Positions 1-5,436 are shown, numbered from the stretch's first letter. The stretch: 13,150 nucleotides of DNA from an uncultured bacterium (GCA_946183755.1 CAMHCZ010000034.1:1-13150), one strand, 5' to 3'. The notes: generated by a model not told the origin, from the letters alone. Numbers and translations: made by a program.

Positions 1-1
1 A

Positions 2-2269
2 ATCGGAAAGGACCGTGAGTTGAAGAAGGCTGAGGAGGCTTTCTGGGCTGGAAAAATCAGCAAGGACGAACTTATCAAGGTAAGTAAGGAAATCAAGGAA
101 GAGAACTGGAAGAGACAGAAGAGCGAGGGCATCGACCTCATCCCTTCCAACGACTTCTCGTTCTACGACCAGGTGCTTGACCTCTCGCTCACACTCGGCG
201 TTATCCCTGAAAGATACAACGCGCTGAAGGGCGACAAGACCGAGCTCTACTTCGCCATAGCAAGAGGCGTGCAGAAGGACGGCAAGGACGTGATCGCTGC
301 CGAGATGACTAAGTGGTTCGACACTAACTACCACTACATCGTGCCTGAGTTCGTGAAGAACCAGAAATTCGAGCTTTTCGACACTAAGGCTGTTGACGAG
401 TACAACGAGGCTAAGGCGCTCGGCATCGAGACCAAGCCTGTTGTCATCGGACCTGTCAGCTACCTGCTCCTCGGCAAGGAGAAGGAGGAAGGCTTCGAGA
501 AAATCGACCTTATCGACAGCCTGCTCCCTGTTTACATCGAGCTGCTGAAGAAACTCGAGGCTGCCGGAGCTGAATTCGTGCAGATCGACGAGCCTTTCCT
601 CGCGCTGGACATCGACGACAAGACTAAAGCCGCTTACAAGAAGGCTTACGACGCTATAAGCAAGGCGACTGGACTGAAGCTCATCGTGGCTACATACTTC
701 GAGGGACTGAAGGACAACGAGGAACTGGCGCTCAACCTGCCTGTTTACGGTCTCCACATCGACCTCATCAGAGCTGCCGAGCAGATCGACAGCGTGCTGA
801 GCAAGATTGACGGCAAGAAGGTGCTGTCACTCGGTGTTGTTGACGGACGTAACATCTGGAAGAACGACTACGAGGCTTCTCTCGCTGCCATCAAGAAGGC
901 TGTCAGCAAGCTGGGCGAGGAGAGAGTGTTCATCGCTGGTTCGTCATCATTCCTCCACGTGCCTTACGACCTCGAGGCTGAGAAGAACGAGGCTGTGCTG
1001 AGCAAGGAGATCAAGAGATGGCTGGCATTCGCTTGGCAGAAGGTGGCTGAGCTGGCCGACCTCAAGGCTATCGCCTCAGGCAACGCCGATGCTGCTGCGA
1101 ACGCAAGATACGAGCAGAACAAGAAGGACATCGCCGACAAGAAGACATCTAAACTGATACACAACGAGGCTGTTAAGCAGAGAGTCGCAGCCATCAAGAA
1201 GGAGGACGCAGAGCGCAAGTCGCCATTCAGCGTCCGCAAAGAGCTGCAGCACAAGAGCCTGAACTTGCCTTTGTTCCCAACCACTACCATCGGTTCGTTC
1301 CCTCAGACTAAAGAGGTGCGCTCATGGCGTTCTAAGTTCAAGAAGGGCGAAATCTCTGCCGAGGAGTACGACAAACTGCTCAAGGAGGAGACCAAGAAGT
1401 GCATCGAGTGGCAGGAGGAAATCGGACTTGACGTTCTGGTACACGGCGAGTTCGAGAGAAACGACATGGTCGAGTACTTCGGCGAACAGCTCGACGGATT
1501 CACATTCACACAGAAGGGCTGGGTTCAGAGTTACGGTTCACGCTGCGTTAAGCCTCCTATCATCTTCGGCGACGTCACTCGTCCGCACGCGATGACTGTT
1601 GACTGGAGCTCATACGCGCAGAGCGTGGCTAAGAAGCCTATGAAGGGCATGTTGACCGGTCCTGTCACTATCCTCGAGTGGTCATTCGTCCGCAACGACC
1701 AGCCAAGAGCCACTACATGCAAGCAGATCGCCCTGGCTATAAGAGACGAGGTTGTTGACCTCGAGAAGGCTAACATCAAGGTTATACAAATAGACGAGCC
1801 TGCCATCAGAGAAGGTCTGCCACTGAGAAAGAGCGGATGGGACGAGTACCTCAAGTGGGCTGTCGAGAGCTTCCGCATAAGCGCGAGCGGCGTGCAGGAC
1901 GACACCCAGATACACACCCACATGTGCTACTCTGAGTTCAACGACATCATCGAGCACATCGCCGCTATGGACGCCGACGTGATTACTATCGAGTGCTCAC
2001 GTTCGCAGATGGAGCTGCTCAACGTGTTCCGCGACTTCAAGTACCCTAACGAAATCGGTCCTGGAGTTTACGACATCCACTCTGCACGCGTGCCTGACAC
2101 CGAGGAAATCATCGACCTCCTGCACAAGGCTGCAACTTACATCAACCCTGAGTTGCTGTGGGTGAACCCTGACTGCGGACTCAAGACAAGAGGATGGGAC
2201 GAAACCAAGAAATCACTCATCAAGATGATTGAGGCTGCACAGATAATCAGAAAAGAGTACAGCAAGTAA
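2..2269 (+). CDS. metE: Cobalamin-independent methionine synthase MetE (5'-truncated by window edge)
   Basis: Cytosolic enzyme that transfers the methyl group of 5-methyltetrahydropteroyl-triglutamate to homocysteine, the last step of methionine synthesis, using zinc and no B12. The reading frame is open from base 2, and the first codons give IGKDRELKKAEEAFW, matching the region just after the FPRVG motif near the MetE N-terminus. Only about a dozen residues are therefore missing, and the TTG at 20 is an internal leucine, not the start. Counting from that leucine as residue 1, the zinc ligands are all present: His634 and Cys636 (HMC), Glu658 (IECSRS) and Cys719 (NPDCG). Their spacing (2, 24 and 85 residues after the His) is the same as in E. 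coli MetE. The AEMTKWFDTNYHY and QIDEP motifs of the family are also intact. metF follows after 21 bp on the same strand, so co-transcription is likely. The promoter and any leader regulator lie outside the window. Confidence 0.97.
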   Translation: MGKDRELKKAEEAFWAGKISKDELIKVSKEIKEENWKRQKSEGIDLIPSNDFSFYDQVLDLSLTLGVIPERYNALKGDKTELYFAIARGVQKDGKDVIAAEMTKWFDTNYHYIVPEFVKNQKFELFDTKAVDEYNEAKALGIETKPVVIGPVSYLLLGKEKEEGFEKIDLIDSLLPVYIELLKKLEAAGAEFVQIDEPFLALDIDDKTKAAYKKAYDAISKATGLKLIVATYFEGLKDNEELALNLPVYGLHIDLIRAAEQIDSVLSKIDGKKVLSLGVVDGRNIWKNDYEASLAAIKKAVSKLGEERVFIAGSSSFLHVPYDLEAEKNEAVLSKEIKRWLAFAWQKVAELADLKAIASGNADAAANARYEQNKKDIADKKTSKLIHNEAVKQRVAAIKKEDAERKSPFSVRKELQHKSLNLPLFPTTTIGSFPQTKEVRSWRSKFKKGEISAEEYDKLLKEETKKCIEWQEEIGLDVLVHGEFERNDMVEYFGEQLDGFTFTQKGWVQSYGSRCVKPPIIFGDVTRPHAMTVDWSSYAQSVAKKPMKGMLTGPVTILEWSFVRNDQPRATTCKQIALAIRDEVVDLEKANIKVIQIDEPAIREGLPLRKSGWDEYLKWAVESFRISASGVQDDTQIHTHMCYSEFNDIIEHIAAMDADVITIECSRSQMELLNVFRDFKYPNEIGPGVYDIHSARVPDTEEIIDLLHKAATYINPELLWVNPDCGLKTRGWDETKKSLIKMIEAAQIIRKEYSK

Positions 2270-2277
2270 CCCCTAAA

Positions 2278-2285
2278 AAAGGAGG
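2278..2285 (+). promoter_or_regulatory. Strong Shine-Dalgarno for metF
   Basis: AAAGGAGG lies five bases before the metF ATG at 2291, in the 21-bp gap after the metE stop. It fixes the metF start. Such a full-strength Shine-Dalgarno is uncommon in Bacteroidetes; the two minus-strand genes with visible starts in this window have A/T-rich leaders instead. Confidence 0.7.
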
Positions 2286-2290
2286 TACGC

Positions 2291-3241
2291 ATGTCAAATC
2301 TTGAACTAAATAGAGAAGGCAAAACTGCCTTCTCTTTTGAGGTACTGCCACCACTTAAAGGCATGGGCACCGAAGGTCTCTTCGCTTCCATTGACAAACT
2401 GATGGACTTCAAACCCCATCACATCAACATAACGACACATCGCAGCGAAATCACTTACCAAGAGGTTGGCGACAATGTGTACAAGAAAAGGAAGGAAAGG
2501 AAAAGACCCGGCACCGTAGCCGTAGCCGCAGCCATAAAGAATAAGTACGACGTAACTGTCGTTCCACACATTCTTTGCAGCGGATACACAAAGGATGACA
2601 CCGAGTACGCACTGCTGGACCTGCAGTTTCTCGGCATTACAGACCTGCTGGTGCTGCGTGGCGACAAAGCCAAGGACGAGAACATCTTCAAGCCTGTGAA
2701 GGACGGATACAGCCACGCCCTGGAACTGGAGCAGCAGATCAACGACTTCAACGACGGCAGATTCGTGGACGGCTCGCCTATCAAAGCCATTGTCAAGCCT
2801 TTCCACTACGGAGTGGCTGGCTACCCCGAGAAGCACGAGGAGTCGCCTAACTTCGAGCAGGACCTCTACTGGCTGAAGAAGAAAGTAGATGCCGGAGCGG
2901 AGTACGTGGTTACGCAGATGTTCTTCGACAACGAGAAGTTCATCAGCTACGTCAAGGCAGCACGAGAGGCTGGCATTAACGTACCTATCATACCCGGCAT
3001 CAAGCCTTTCACCAAGCTGTCGCAGCTCGCCGCCCTGCCTAAGACCTTCAACACCAACCTCCCTAAGGAGTTCGTGGACGAGGCGCTCAAGTGCAAGAAC
3101 GACGACGACGCCAAAGCGCTCGGCATCGAATGGTGCATAAAGCAATGCAAGGAACTGATAGATTTCGGCATCCCTTGCCTCCACTTCTTCACCTACGGCG
3201 CCGTGGACAGCGTCAGGAAGGTCGCTGAAGCCATTTATTAG
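2291..3241 (+). CDS. metF: Methylenetetrahydrofolate reductase MetF
   Basis: Cytosolic FAD-dependent TIM-barrel enzyme that reduces 5,10-methylene-THF to 5-methyl-THF, the methyl donor for methionine synthesis. The product is 316 aa, about the usual length of bacterial MetF. Visible family motifs are FSFEVLPP (Glu17, equivalent to the catalytic Glu28 of E. coli), LVLRGD (Asp125, at the position of E. coli Asp120 near FAD/folate), KPFHYGVAGYPEKH (169-182), VTQMFFDN (Gln209, equivalent to the folate-contacting Gln183), VPIIPGIKP and the C-terminal LHFFTYG. The start is set by ATG at 2291 with GGAGG just upstream. It lies 21 bp behind metE and ahead of a strong terminator, so metE-metF looks like an operon making and then using the methyl group. 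No truncation or frameshift is seen. Confidence 0.97.
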   Translation: MSNLELNREGKTAFSFEVLPPLKGMGTEGLFASIDKLMDFKPHHINITTHRSEITYQEVGDNVYKKRKERKRPGTVAVAAAIKNKYDVTVVPHILCSGYTKDDTEYALLDLQFLGITDLLVLRGDKAKDENIFKPVKDGYSHALELEQQINDFNDGRFVDGSPIKAIVKPFHYGVAGYPEKHEESPNFEQDLYWLKKKVDAGAEYVVTQMFFDNEKFISYVKAAREAGINVPIIPGIKPFTKLSQLAALPKTFNTNLPKEFVDEALKCKNDDDAKALGIEWCIKQCKELIDFGIPCLHFFTYGAVDSVRKVAEAIY

Positions 3242-3272
3242 GATCTTCTAATAAATTTATCATAGTCATGTG

Positions 3273-3308
3273 AAAAAGCGCCTGTACGCAACGTACAGAC
3301 GCTTTTTT
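3273..3308 (+). terminator. Rho-independent terminator of metE-metF
   Basis: A perfect 7-bp inner stem (CTGTACG at 3282-3288, CGTACAG at 3292-3298) has a 3-base loop. It is extended after one mismatch by AAAAAGCG pairing with CGCTTTTT, and ends in six T. It lies 32 bp after the metF stop. The flanking A and T runs make it potentially bidirectional, so it could also stop RAYT transcripts arriving from the other side. Its right arm reads GTACAGACGC, the same ten bases that open the nearby REP-like palindromes. Confidence 0.9.
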
Positions 3309-3318
3309 GTCATCTGGC

Positions 3319-3354
3319 CACTGAGCGCAGCCGAAGTGAGCGCAGCCGAAGCAC
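3319..3354. repeat. Two overlapping short palindromes (CTGAGCGCAGCCGAAG type)
   Basis: CACTGAGCGCAGCCGAAGTG at 3319-3338 is overlapped by a second unit, GTGAGCGCAGCCGAAGCAC, at 3336-3354. Each is an imperfect palindrome (CACT...AGTG ends). Repeats of this general type are widely dispersed in Bacteroidetes and some other phyla; that is recollection, not a search result. Confidence 0.7.
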
Positions 3355-3366
3355 TATATACAAATT

Positions 3367-3462
3367 GCCCTACGGACAGAAATCCTTCAAAACAGAATCA
3401 AATCGCTCTAATAGAGTATTATGTTTGATTTGTTGTTATTTGCTTGATTTCTCGCGAAGCGA
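3367..3462 (+). repeat. Direct repeat R1, copy 1 (96 bp)
   Basis: Starts GCCCTACGGACAGAAATC and ends TTTCTCGCGAAGCGA. It is about 90% identical by eye to the second copy at 3595-3685; the differences are a few substitutions and small gaps near 3391 and 3412. Internally AATCAAA and TTTGATT, and AAATCGCT and AGCGATTT, are inverted, so a folded RNA or DNA form is possible. Function unknown. Confidence 0.8.
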
Positions 3463-3480
3463 TTTATCCTTTATGCCGGT

Positions 3481-3501
3481 CATTGAGCGACAGCCGAAAT
3501 G
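3481..3501. repeat. Diverged CTGAGCG-AGCCGAAG palindrome
   Basis: CATTGAGCGACAGCCGAAATG carries CAT/ATG outer ends and one extra base compared with the unit at 3319. It is a degenerate member of the same short-repeat family. Confidence 0.5.
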
Positions 3502-3535
3502 CGGCATTCCTATGAAAACGATTATGGTCGCATTG

Positions 3536-3551
3536 CTTCGGCTACGCTCAG
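3536..3551 (-). repeat. CTGAGCGTAGCCGAAG palindrome, inverted copy
   Basis: The plus strand reads CTTCGGCTACGCTCAG, the exact reverse complement of the core of the copy at 3712-3732. Members of this family are thus present in both orientations within 400 bp. Confidence 0.65.
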
Positions 3552-3594
3552 CAACCGACATTGCCAATCACAGAACCAAGCCGAAGATTCAAGC

Positions 3595-3685
3595 GCCCTA
3601 CGGACAGAAATCTTTCAAATAGAATCAAATCGCTCTAATTATTCTGTTTGATTTGTTGTTATTTGCTTGATTTCTCGCGAAGCGA
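3595..3685 (+). repeat. Direct repeat R1, copy 2 (91 bp)
   Basis: Second copy of the unit at 3367-3462, in the same orientation with start points 228 bp apart. It is five bases shorter, with small gaps, and carries one C-to-T change near the start. The last 35 bases are identical in both copies. Confidence 0.8.
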
Positions 3686-3711
3686 CTCTTTTAGCGCCAT
3701 GAACTTTCGGT

Positions 3712-3732
3712 CACTGAGCGTAGCCGAAGCAC
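3712..3732. repeat. CTGAGCGTAGCCGAAG palindrome
   Basis: CACTGAGCGTAGCCGAAG followed by CACTAGATACAAATT. The same trailing bases, with one change (CACTATATACAAATT), follow the unit at 3336-3354, so the shared block is longer than the palindrome. Confidence 0.65.
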
Positions 3733-3762
3733 TAGATACAAATTTTCCACATTCTTGCGTTT

Positions 3763-3788
3763 GTAGAAACGTCATACCATGGCGTCTC
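3763..3788. repeat. Decayed REP-like palindrome downstream of the RAYT
   Basis: GTAG followed by AAACGTCAT-ACC-ATGGCGTCT and C. The 9-base arms pair with two mismatches. The outer GTAG...GCGTCTC frame matches the REP-like copies upstream of and within the RAYT, but the core (CAT/ATG) differs. It lies six bases beyond the RAYT stop. Confidence 0.55.
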
Positions 3789-3794
3789 AGAAAA

Positions 3795-4418
3795 TCACTC
3801 ATCATTCATTTCATCCGATTTCCATTTCGCCACATTATTTTCAATATATTGGGCAATGCCGTTCATTTCGTCACAATCACGAATAATACGCTCATAGAAA
3901 CGCGTTTGCCATGCGAATGAAATGCCATTTTCATTCGCGTATTTGGTAACACGCGCCTTCAAACCACGAACAATCGCACCCAAACATTTTCTCAACATAG
4001 GGTTATTGTTATGCGTCACCCCACCCGTAGAGACGCGATTCATCGCGTCTAAATTCATAGCGTCTGTACCAACCGTCCCTGTATCTGACGGCATAACATC
4101 ACCTGAGACGCGATAAATCGCGTCTCTACCATTTAAATCCGCATCACCATCTATCATCACGATTGCATGCACATGATTGGGCATCACCACCCACAATGGA
4201 ATTTTCGCATACGGATAATGCGACGACACATTGCGCAATTGTTCATCCGCACACAGCCCAATTTCTGTCAGGCACATTTCGCCATCCACGATTTTCCCGA
4301 AAAAATGCGCCATATCTTTGGTGCATATCGTCACAAAATACGCCCCGCCATCATAATCATGCCACACGGCACGCGCCGATGGTATGCGGTATTTATTGCG
4401 AAACAAATTATCCGGCAT
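3795..4418 (-). CDS. REP-associated tyrosine transposase (RAYT, IS200/IS605-like TnpA superfamily)
   Basis: A 207-aa single-strand DNA nuclease of the HUH Y1 family, thought to cleave and move REP palindromes; not a self-mobilising insertion sequence in known cases. The N-terminus (RNKYRIPSARAVWHDYDGGAYFVTICT) and the HUH motif in WVVMPNHVHAIV (His82, His84) fit Bacteroidetes RAYTs. The candidate catalytic tyrosine is Tyr175 in RFYERIIRD, followed by the usual YIENNVAKW tail. Start ATG at 4418, frame intact to TGA at 3795. The odd part is residues 97-131, between the HUH strand and the C-terminal helix: this stretch is encoded by copies of the palindromic repeat itself and adds RDAIYRVS and DAMNRVS peptides. 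REP-like palindromes lie on both sides of the gene, the classic RAYT setting. There is no partner gene, and it converges on metF. Whether it is active cannot be judged from sequence. Confidence 0.9.
   Translation of the reverse strand: MPDNLFRNKYRIPSARAVWHDYDGGAYFVTICTKDMAHFFGKIVDGEMCLTEIGLCADEQLRNVSSHYPYAKIPLWVVMPNHVHAIVMIDGDADLNGRDAIYRVSGDVMPSDTGTVGTDAMNLDAMNRVSTGGVTHNNNPMLRKCLGAIVRGLKARVTKYANENGISFAWQTRFYERIIRDCDEMNGIAQYIENNVAKWKSDEMNDE
4027..4069. repeat. REP-like palindrome plus partial copy inside the RAYT gene
   Basis: GTAG followed by the perfect palindrome AGACGCGAT-TC-ATCGCGTCT (4031-4050). A half copy in the opposite sense follows: on the minus strand it reads GTACAGACGC then TATGAAT. 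On the RAYT strand the segment encodes about residues 117-131 (GTDAMNLDAMNRVST), keeping the frame open. Confidence 0.85.
4105..4129. repeat. REP-like palindrome inside the RAYT gene, second copy
   Basis: Ten-base perfect arms GAGACGCGAT and ATCGCGTCTC with loop AA; on the minus strand it is preceded by GTA and encodes RDAIYRVS (RAYT residues 98-105). It is oriented opposite to the copy at 4027 as judged by its GTAG foot. Confidence 0.85.
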
Positions 4419-4439
4419 AGGTATGAATTATTTGTTACA

Positions 4440-4447
4440 CAAATATA
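4440..4447 (-). promoter_or_regulatory. Possible promoter -7 box for the RAYT gene
   Basis: The minus strand reads TATATTTG, fitting the Bacteroidetes TAnnTTTG -7 consensus, 21 bases before the RAYT ATG. No TTTG/TTG -33 element is seen at the expected distance; that position falls at the REP-like repeat. Weak call. Confidence 0.3.
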
Positions 4448-4456
4448 ACAAAACCC

Positions 4457-4480
4457 GTACAGACGCGATTCATCGCGTCT
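4457..4480. repeat. REP-like palindrome, type A, upstream of the RAYT
   Basis: GTAC followed by AGACGCGAT-TC-ATCGCGTCT (4461-4480), a perfect 9-bp palindrome with loop TC. It is the nearest of the upstream set, 39 bp from the RAYT start codon. Confidence 0.88.
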
Positions 4481-4508
4481 CAAATAAAAAAAAACCAAAT
4501 CCACACTC

Positions 4509-4520
4509 GTACGTCTCTAC
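4509..4520. repeat. Remnant of a REP-like repeat
   Basis: GTACGTCTCTAC keeps only the outer ends (GTAC and CGTCTCTAC) of the palindromic unit, as if the core had been deleted. Short, so tentative. Confidence 0.35.
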
Positions 4521-4540
4521 GAACTTCTCACCCTCACATT

Positions 4541-4565
4541 GTACAGACGCGATTCATCGCGTCTC
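4541..4565. repeat. REP-like palindrome, type A (unit 1)
   Basis: GTAC, then the perfect 9-bp palindrome with TC loop at 4545-4564, then C. Identical to the copy at 4633-4657. Confidence 0.88.
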
Positions 4566-4585
4566 CGCAAAATCCACCACTCTCT

Positions 4586-4610
4586 GTACAGACGTTGCGT
4601 GCATCGTCTC
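4586..4610. repeat. REP-like palindrome, type B (unit 1)
   Basis: GTAC followed by AGACGTTGCGTGCATCGTCT and C. The outer AGACG/CGTCT arms match type A but the inner core differs and pairs imperfectly. Confidence 0.7.
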
Positions 4611-4632
4611 CATGAATCCCCACCCTCACATT

Positions 4633-4657
4633 GTACAGACGCGATTCATCGCGTCTC
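4633..4657. repeat. REP-like palindrome, type A (unit 2)
   Basis: GTAC, then the perfect palindrome at 4637-4656, then C. It lies 92 bp from the unit 1 copy, and both flanks are conserved. Confidence 0.88.
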
Positions 4658-4677
4658 CGCAAAATCCCCCACTCCCC

Positions 4678-4705
4678 GTACAGACGTTGCGCGCCACGTC
4701 TCTAC
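4678..4705. repeat. REP-like palindrome, type B (unit 2)
   Basis: GTAC followed by AGACGTTGCG and CGCCACGTCT, then CTAC. The 10-base arms pair with one mismatch (T against G-side partner at the seventh base). Better preserved than the unit 1 type B copy. Confidence 0.75.
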
Positions 4706-4712
4706 CCCACAC

Positions 4713-4745
4713 AAAAAAACTCCGCCTATTCAGACGGAGTTTTTT
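4713..4745 (-). terminator. Rho-independent terminator of the small exported protein gene
   Basis: ACTCCG (4719-4724) pairs with CGGAGT (4735-4740), extended inward by two pairs after one mismatch and outward by the A run at 4713-4718 pairing with T at 4741-4745. On the minus strand the hairpin ends in a run of seven T. It lies 23 bp after the stop at 4769 and separates this transcript from the repeat cluster and RAYT. Confidence 0.85.
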
Positions 4746-4768
4746 ATTCCAATATTGTGGTGTTTTTA

Positions 4769-5305
4769 TTAAGCCAACTCTACGCGCTTTCTGCGGATCT
4801 TGAATGCGCCGTAAGCAGCAGCCATCATTATCAGCATCAGAGCTACGGCTAAATTCTCCTCAAGAGGCATCTTGAACAAGAAACCACCTGCACCAAGAGC
4901 ACCATCACCCAATAAATTACCAGAAGCATCTACCGCAAACAAATAACCGGGATATGAAATTGTAACTTCTTCACCATGAACAGTAGTCTTTGCTGTGGCA
5001 GAAAGAGTTAAATTACCCCAACTAGTACCTGTCACGACATCACCTGCATTATAAGCCTGATCCGACCAACAATAAACCTCCATATCCATAGTTTCACCAC
5101 CTGACAGACTTACAGTAATAGTTATAGGCTGAGGTTCATATTCGTCATCCATCGGAATGTTTGCGCCCACTTCCTCGGAACCATAATCCTCTACACCAAA
5201 ATCGCCATAGCCAACCTCACTGCCGAAGCCTTCAGCTGGGAAATTAGCGGCACTTATCGATAGAGAAGTTATTATTCCTAATATTATTGATATGTATCGT
5301 TTCAT
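4769..5305 (-). CDS. Small exported protein with C-terminal sorting-like membrane tail
   Basis: A 178-aa envelope protein of unknown function. The likely start is ATG at 5305, which begins directly with a Sec signal peptide (MKRYISIILGIITSLSISAA, cleavage probably near residue 20); the frame extends 11 codons upstream but that would bury the signal. After the signal comes a Gly/Tyr/acidic stretch with degenerate GSEVGYGDFG / GSEEVG repeats (28-47). A beta-rich segment (60-130) follows, containing one Cys (79). The end is PLEENLAVALMLIMMAAAYGAFK (147-169) and RRKR (171-174): a Pro/acidic motif, a single membrane span and a basic cluster. This recalls the PID-CTERM type sorting tails of Bacteroidetes, though the motif here is PLE. 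It lies 131 bp downstream of the giant surface protein on the same strand and may accompany it; the leader before ATG is A/T-rich without Shine-Dalgarno. Confidence 0.8.
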   Translation of the reverse strand: MKRYISIILGIITSLSISAANFPAEGFGSEVGYGDFGVEDYGSEEVGANIPMDDEYEPQPITITVSLSGGETMDMEVYCWSDQAYNAGDVVTGTSWGNLTLSATAKTTVHGEEVTISYPGYLFAVDASGNLLGDGALGAGGFLFKMPLEENLAVALMLIMMAAAYGAFKIRRKRVELA

Positions 5306-5382
5306 TTTTAATTCAATTCGTCGGAACATCGCTCGCAAAAAGCGTTCCTAAGAGTCTAATTAAACACTACTTAACAATCGCT

Positions 5383-5422
5383 GACAAAGATAGATATTTT
5401 TTATTAATATCTATCTTTTGTC
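5383..5422. other. Intercistronic AT-rich hairpin
   Basis: GACAAAGATAGATATT (5383-5398) and AATATCTATCTTTTGTC (5406-5422) form a 16-bp stem with one bulged base and a 7-base loop. It lies 14 bp after the giant gene's stop and 77 bp before the next start. There is no T run beyond the stem on the minus strand, so it is not a textbook intrinsic terminator; it could attenuate, protect the 3' end of the upstream mRNA, or bind a regulator. Confidence 0.7.
5385..5392 (-). promoter_or_regulatory. Possible -7 box for the small exported protein gene
   Basis: The minus strand reads TATCTTTG, an exact TAnnTTTG match, 79 bases before the ATG at 5305 and within the hairpin arm. The nearest upstream TTG lies 29 bases away, farther than the usual -33/-7 spacing, so the call is weak. 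Confidence 0.35.
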
Positions 5423-5436
5423 AACGTTTTTATTCA

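Larger units (their letters stand above)
3309..3794. other. Gene-free, repeat-filled intergenic region
   Basis: The 486 bp between the metF terminator and the RAYT stop hold no convincing gene. They consist mostly of a direct repeat of about 95 bp in two copies, at least five CTGAGCG-AGCCGAAG type short palindromes and one decayed REP-like palindrome. Short plus-strand open frames here (85 and 90 codons) are explained by the repeats: one begins and ends with the same PYGQKSFK peptide because it spans both repeat copies. Confidence 0.75.
4529..4712. repeat. 92-bp tandem duplication of a REP-like doublet
   Basis: Two units, 4529-4620 and 4621-4712, are identical over their first 47 bases and then diverge. 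Each contains one type A palindrome (AGACGCGATTC core) and, 20 bp later, one type B palindrome (AGACGTTGCG core). The alternating A-B-A-B order resembles the paired layout of REP clusters (BIMEs) in enterobacteria. Confidence 0.85.

Noticed and set aside
1..19. Leader regulator (for example a SAM riboswitch) for the met genes
   Set aside because: The window starts inside metE, so no leader sequence is visible.
20..22. TTG as the metE start codon
   Set aside because: The frame is open to the window edge and the preceding residues IGKDRE continue the conserved MetE N-terminus, so this is an internal leucine.
2306..3184. 292-codon minus-strand open frame opposite metF
   Set aside because: It is fully antisense to an intact, conserved gene and shows no recognisable domain; codon bias of metF explains the lack of stops.
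3365..3622. 85-codon plus-strand open frame
   Set aside because: It spans two copies of a noncoding direct repeat and begins and ends with the same repeat-encoded peptide.
3648..3920. 90-codon plus-strand open frame
   Set aside because: It begins in the second direct repeat copy and runs antisense into the RAYT gene; no protein-like features.
4541..4705. CRISPR-like array (about 25-base repeats at roughly 46-base spacing)
   Set aside because: The repeats are palindromes of two alternating subtypes, the spacers are copies of each other through a 92-bp duplication, there are only four units, and the adjacent gene is a RAYT, not cas.
4384..4803. 139-codon plus-strand open frame with repeated TDAIHRVS peptides
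   Set aside because: The repeated peptide is a direct translation of the palindromic DNA repeats, and the frame overlaps the RAYT start and a terminator.
5306..5338. Upstream ATG for the small exported protein
   Set aside because: It would place 11 charged residues before an otherwise ideal signal peptide starting at the ATG at 5305.
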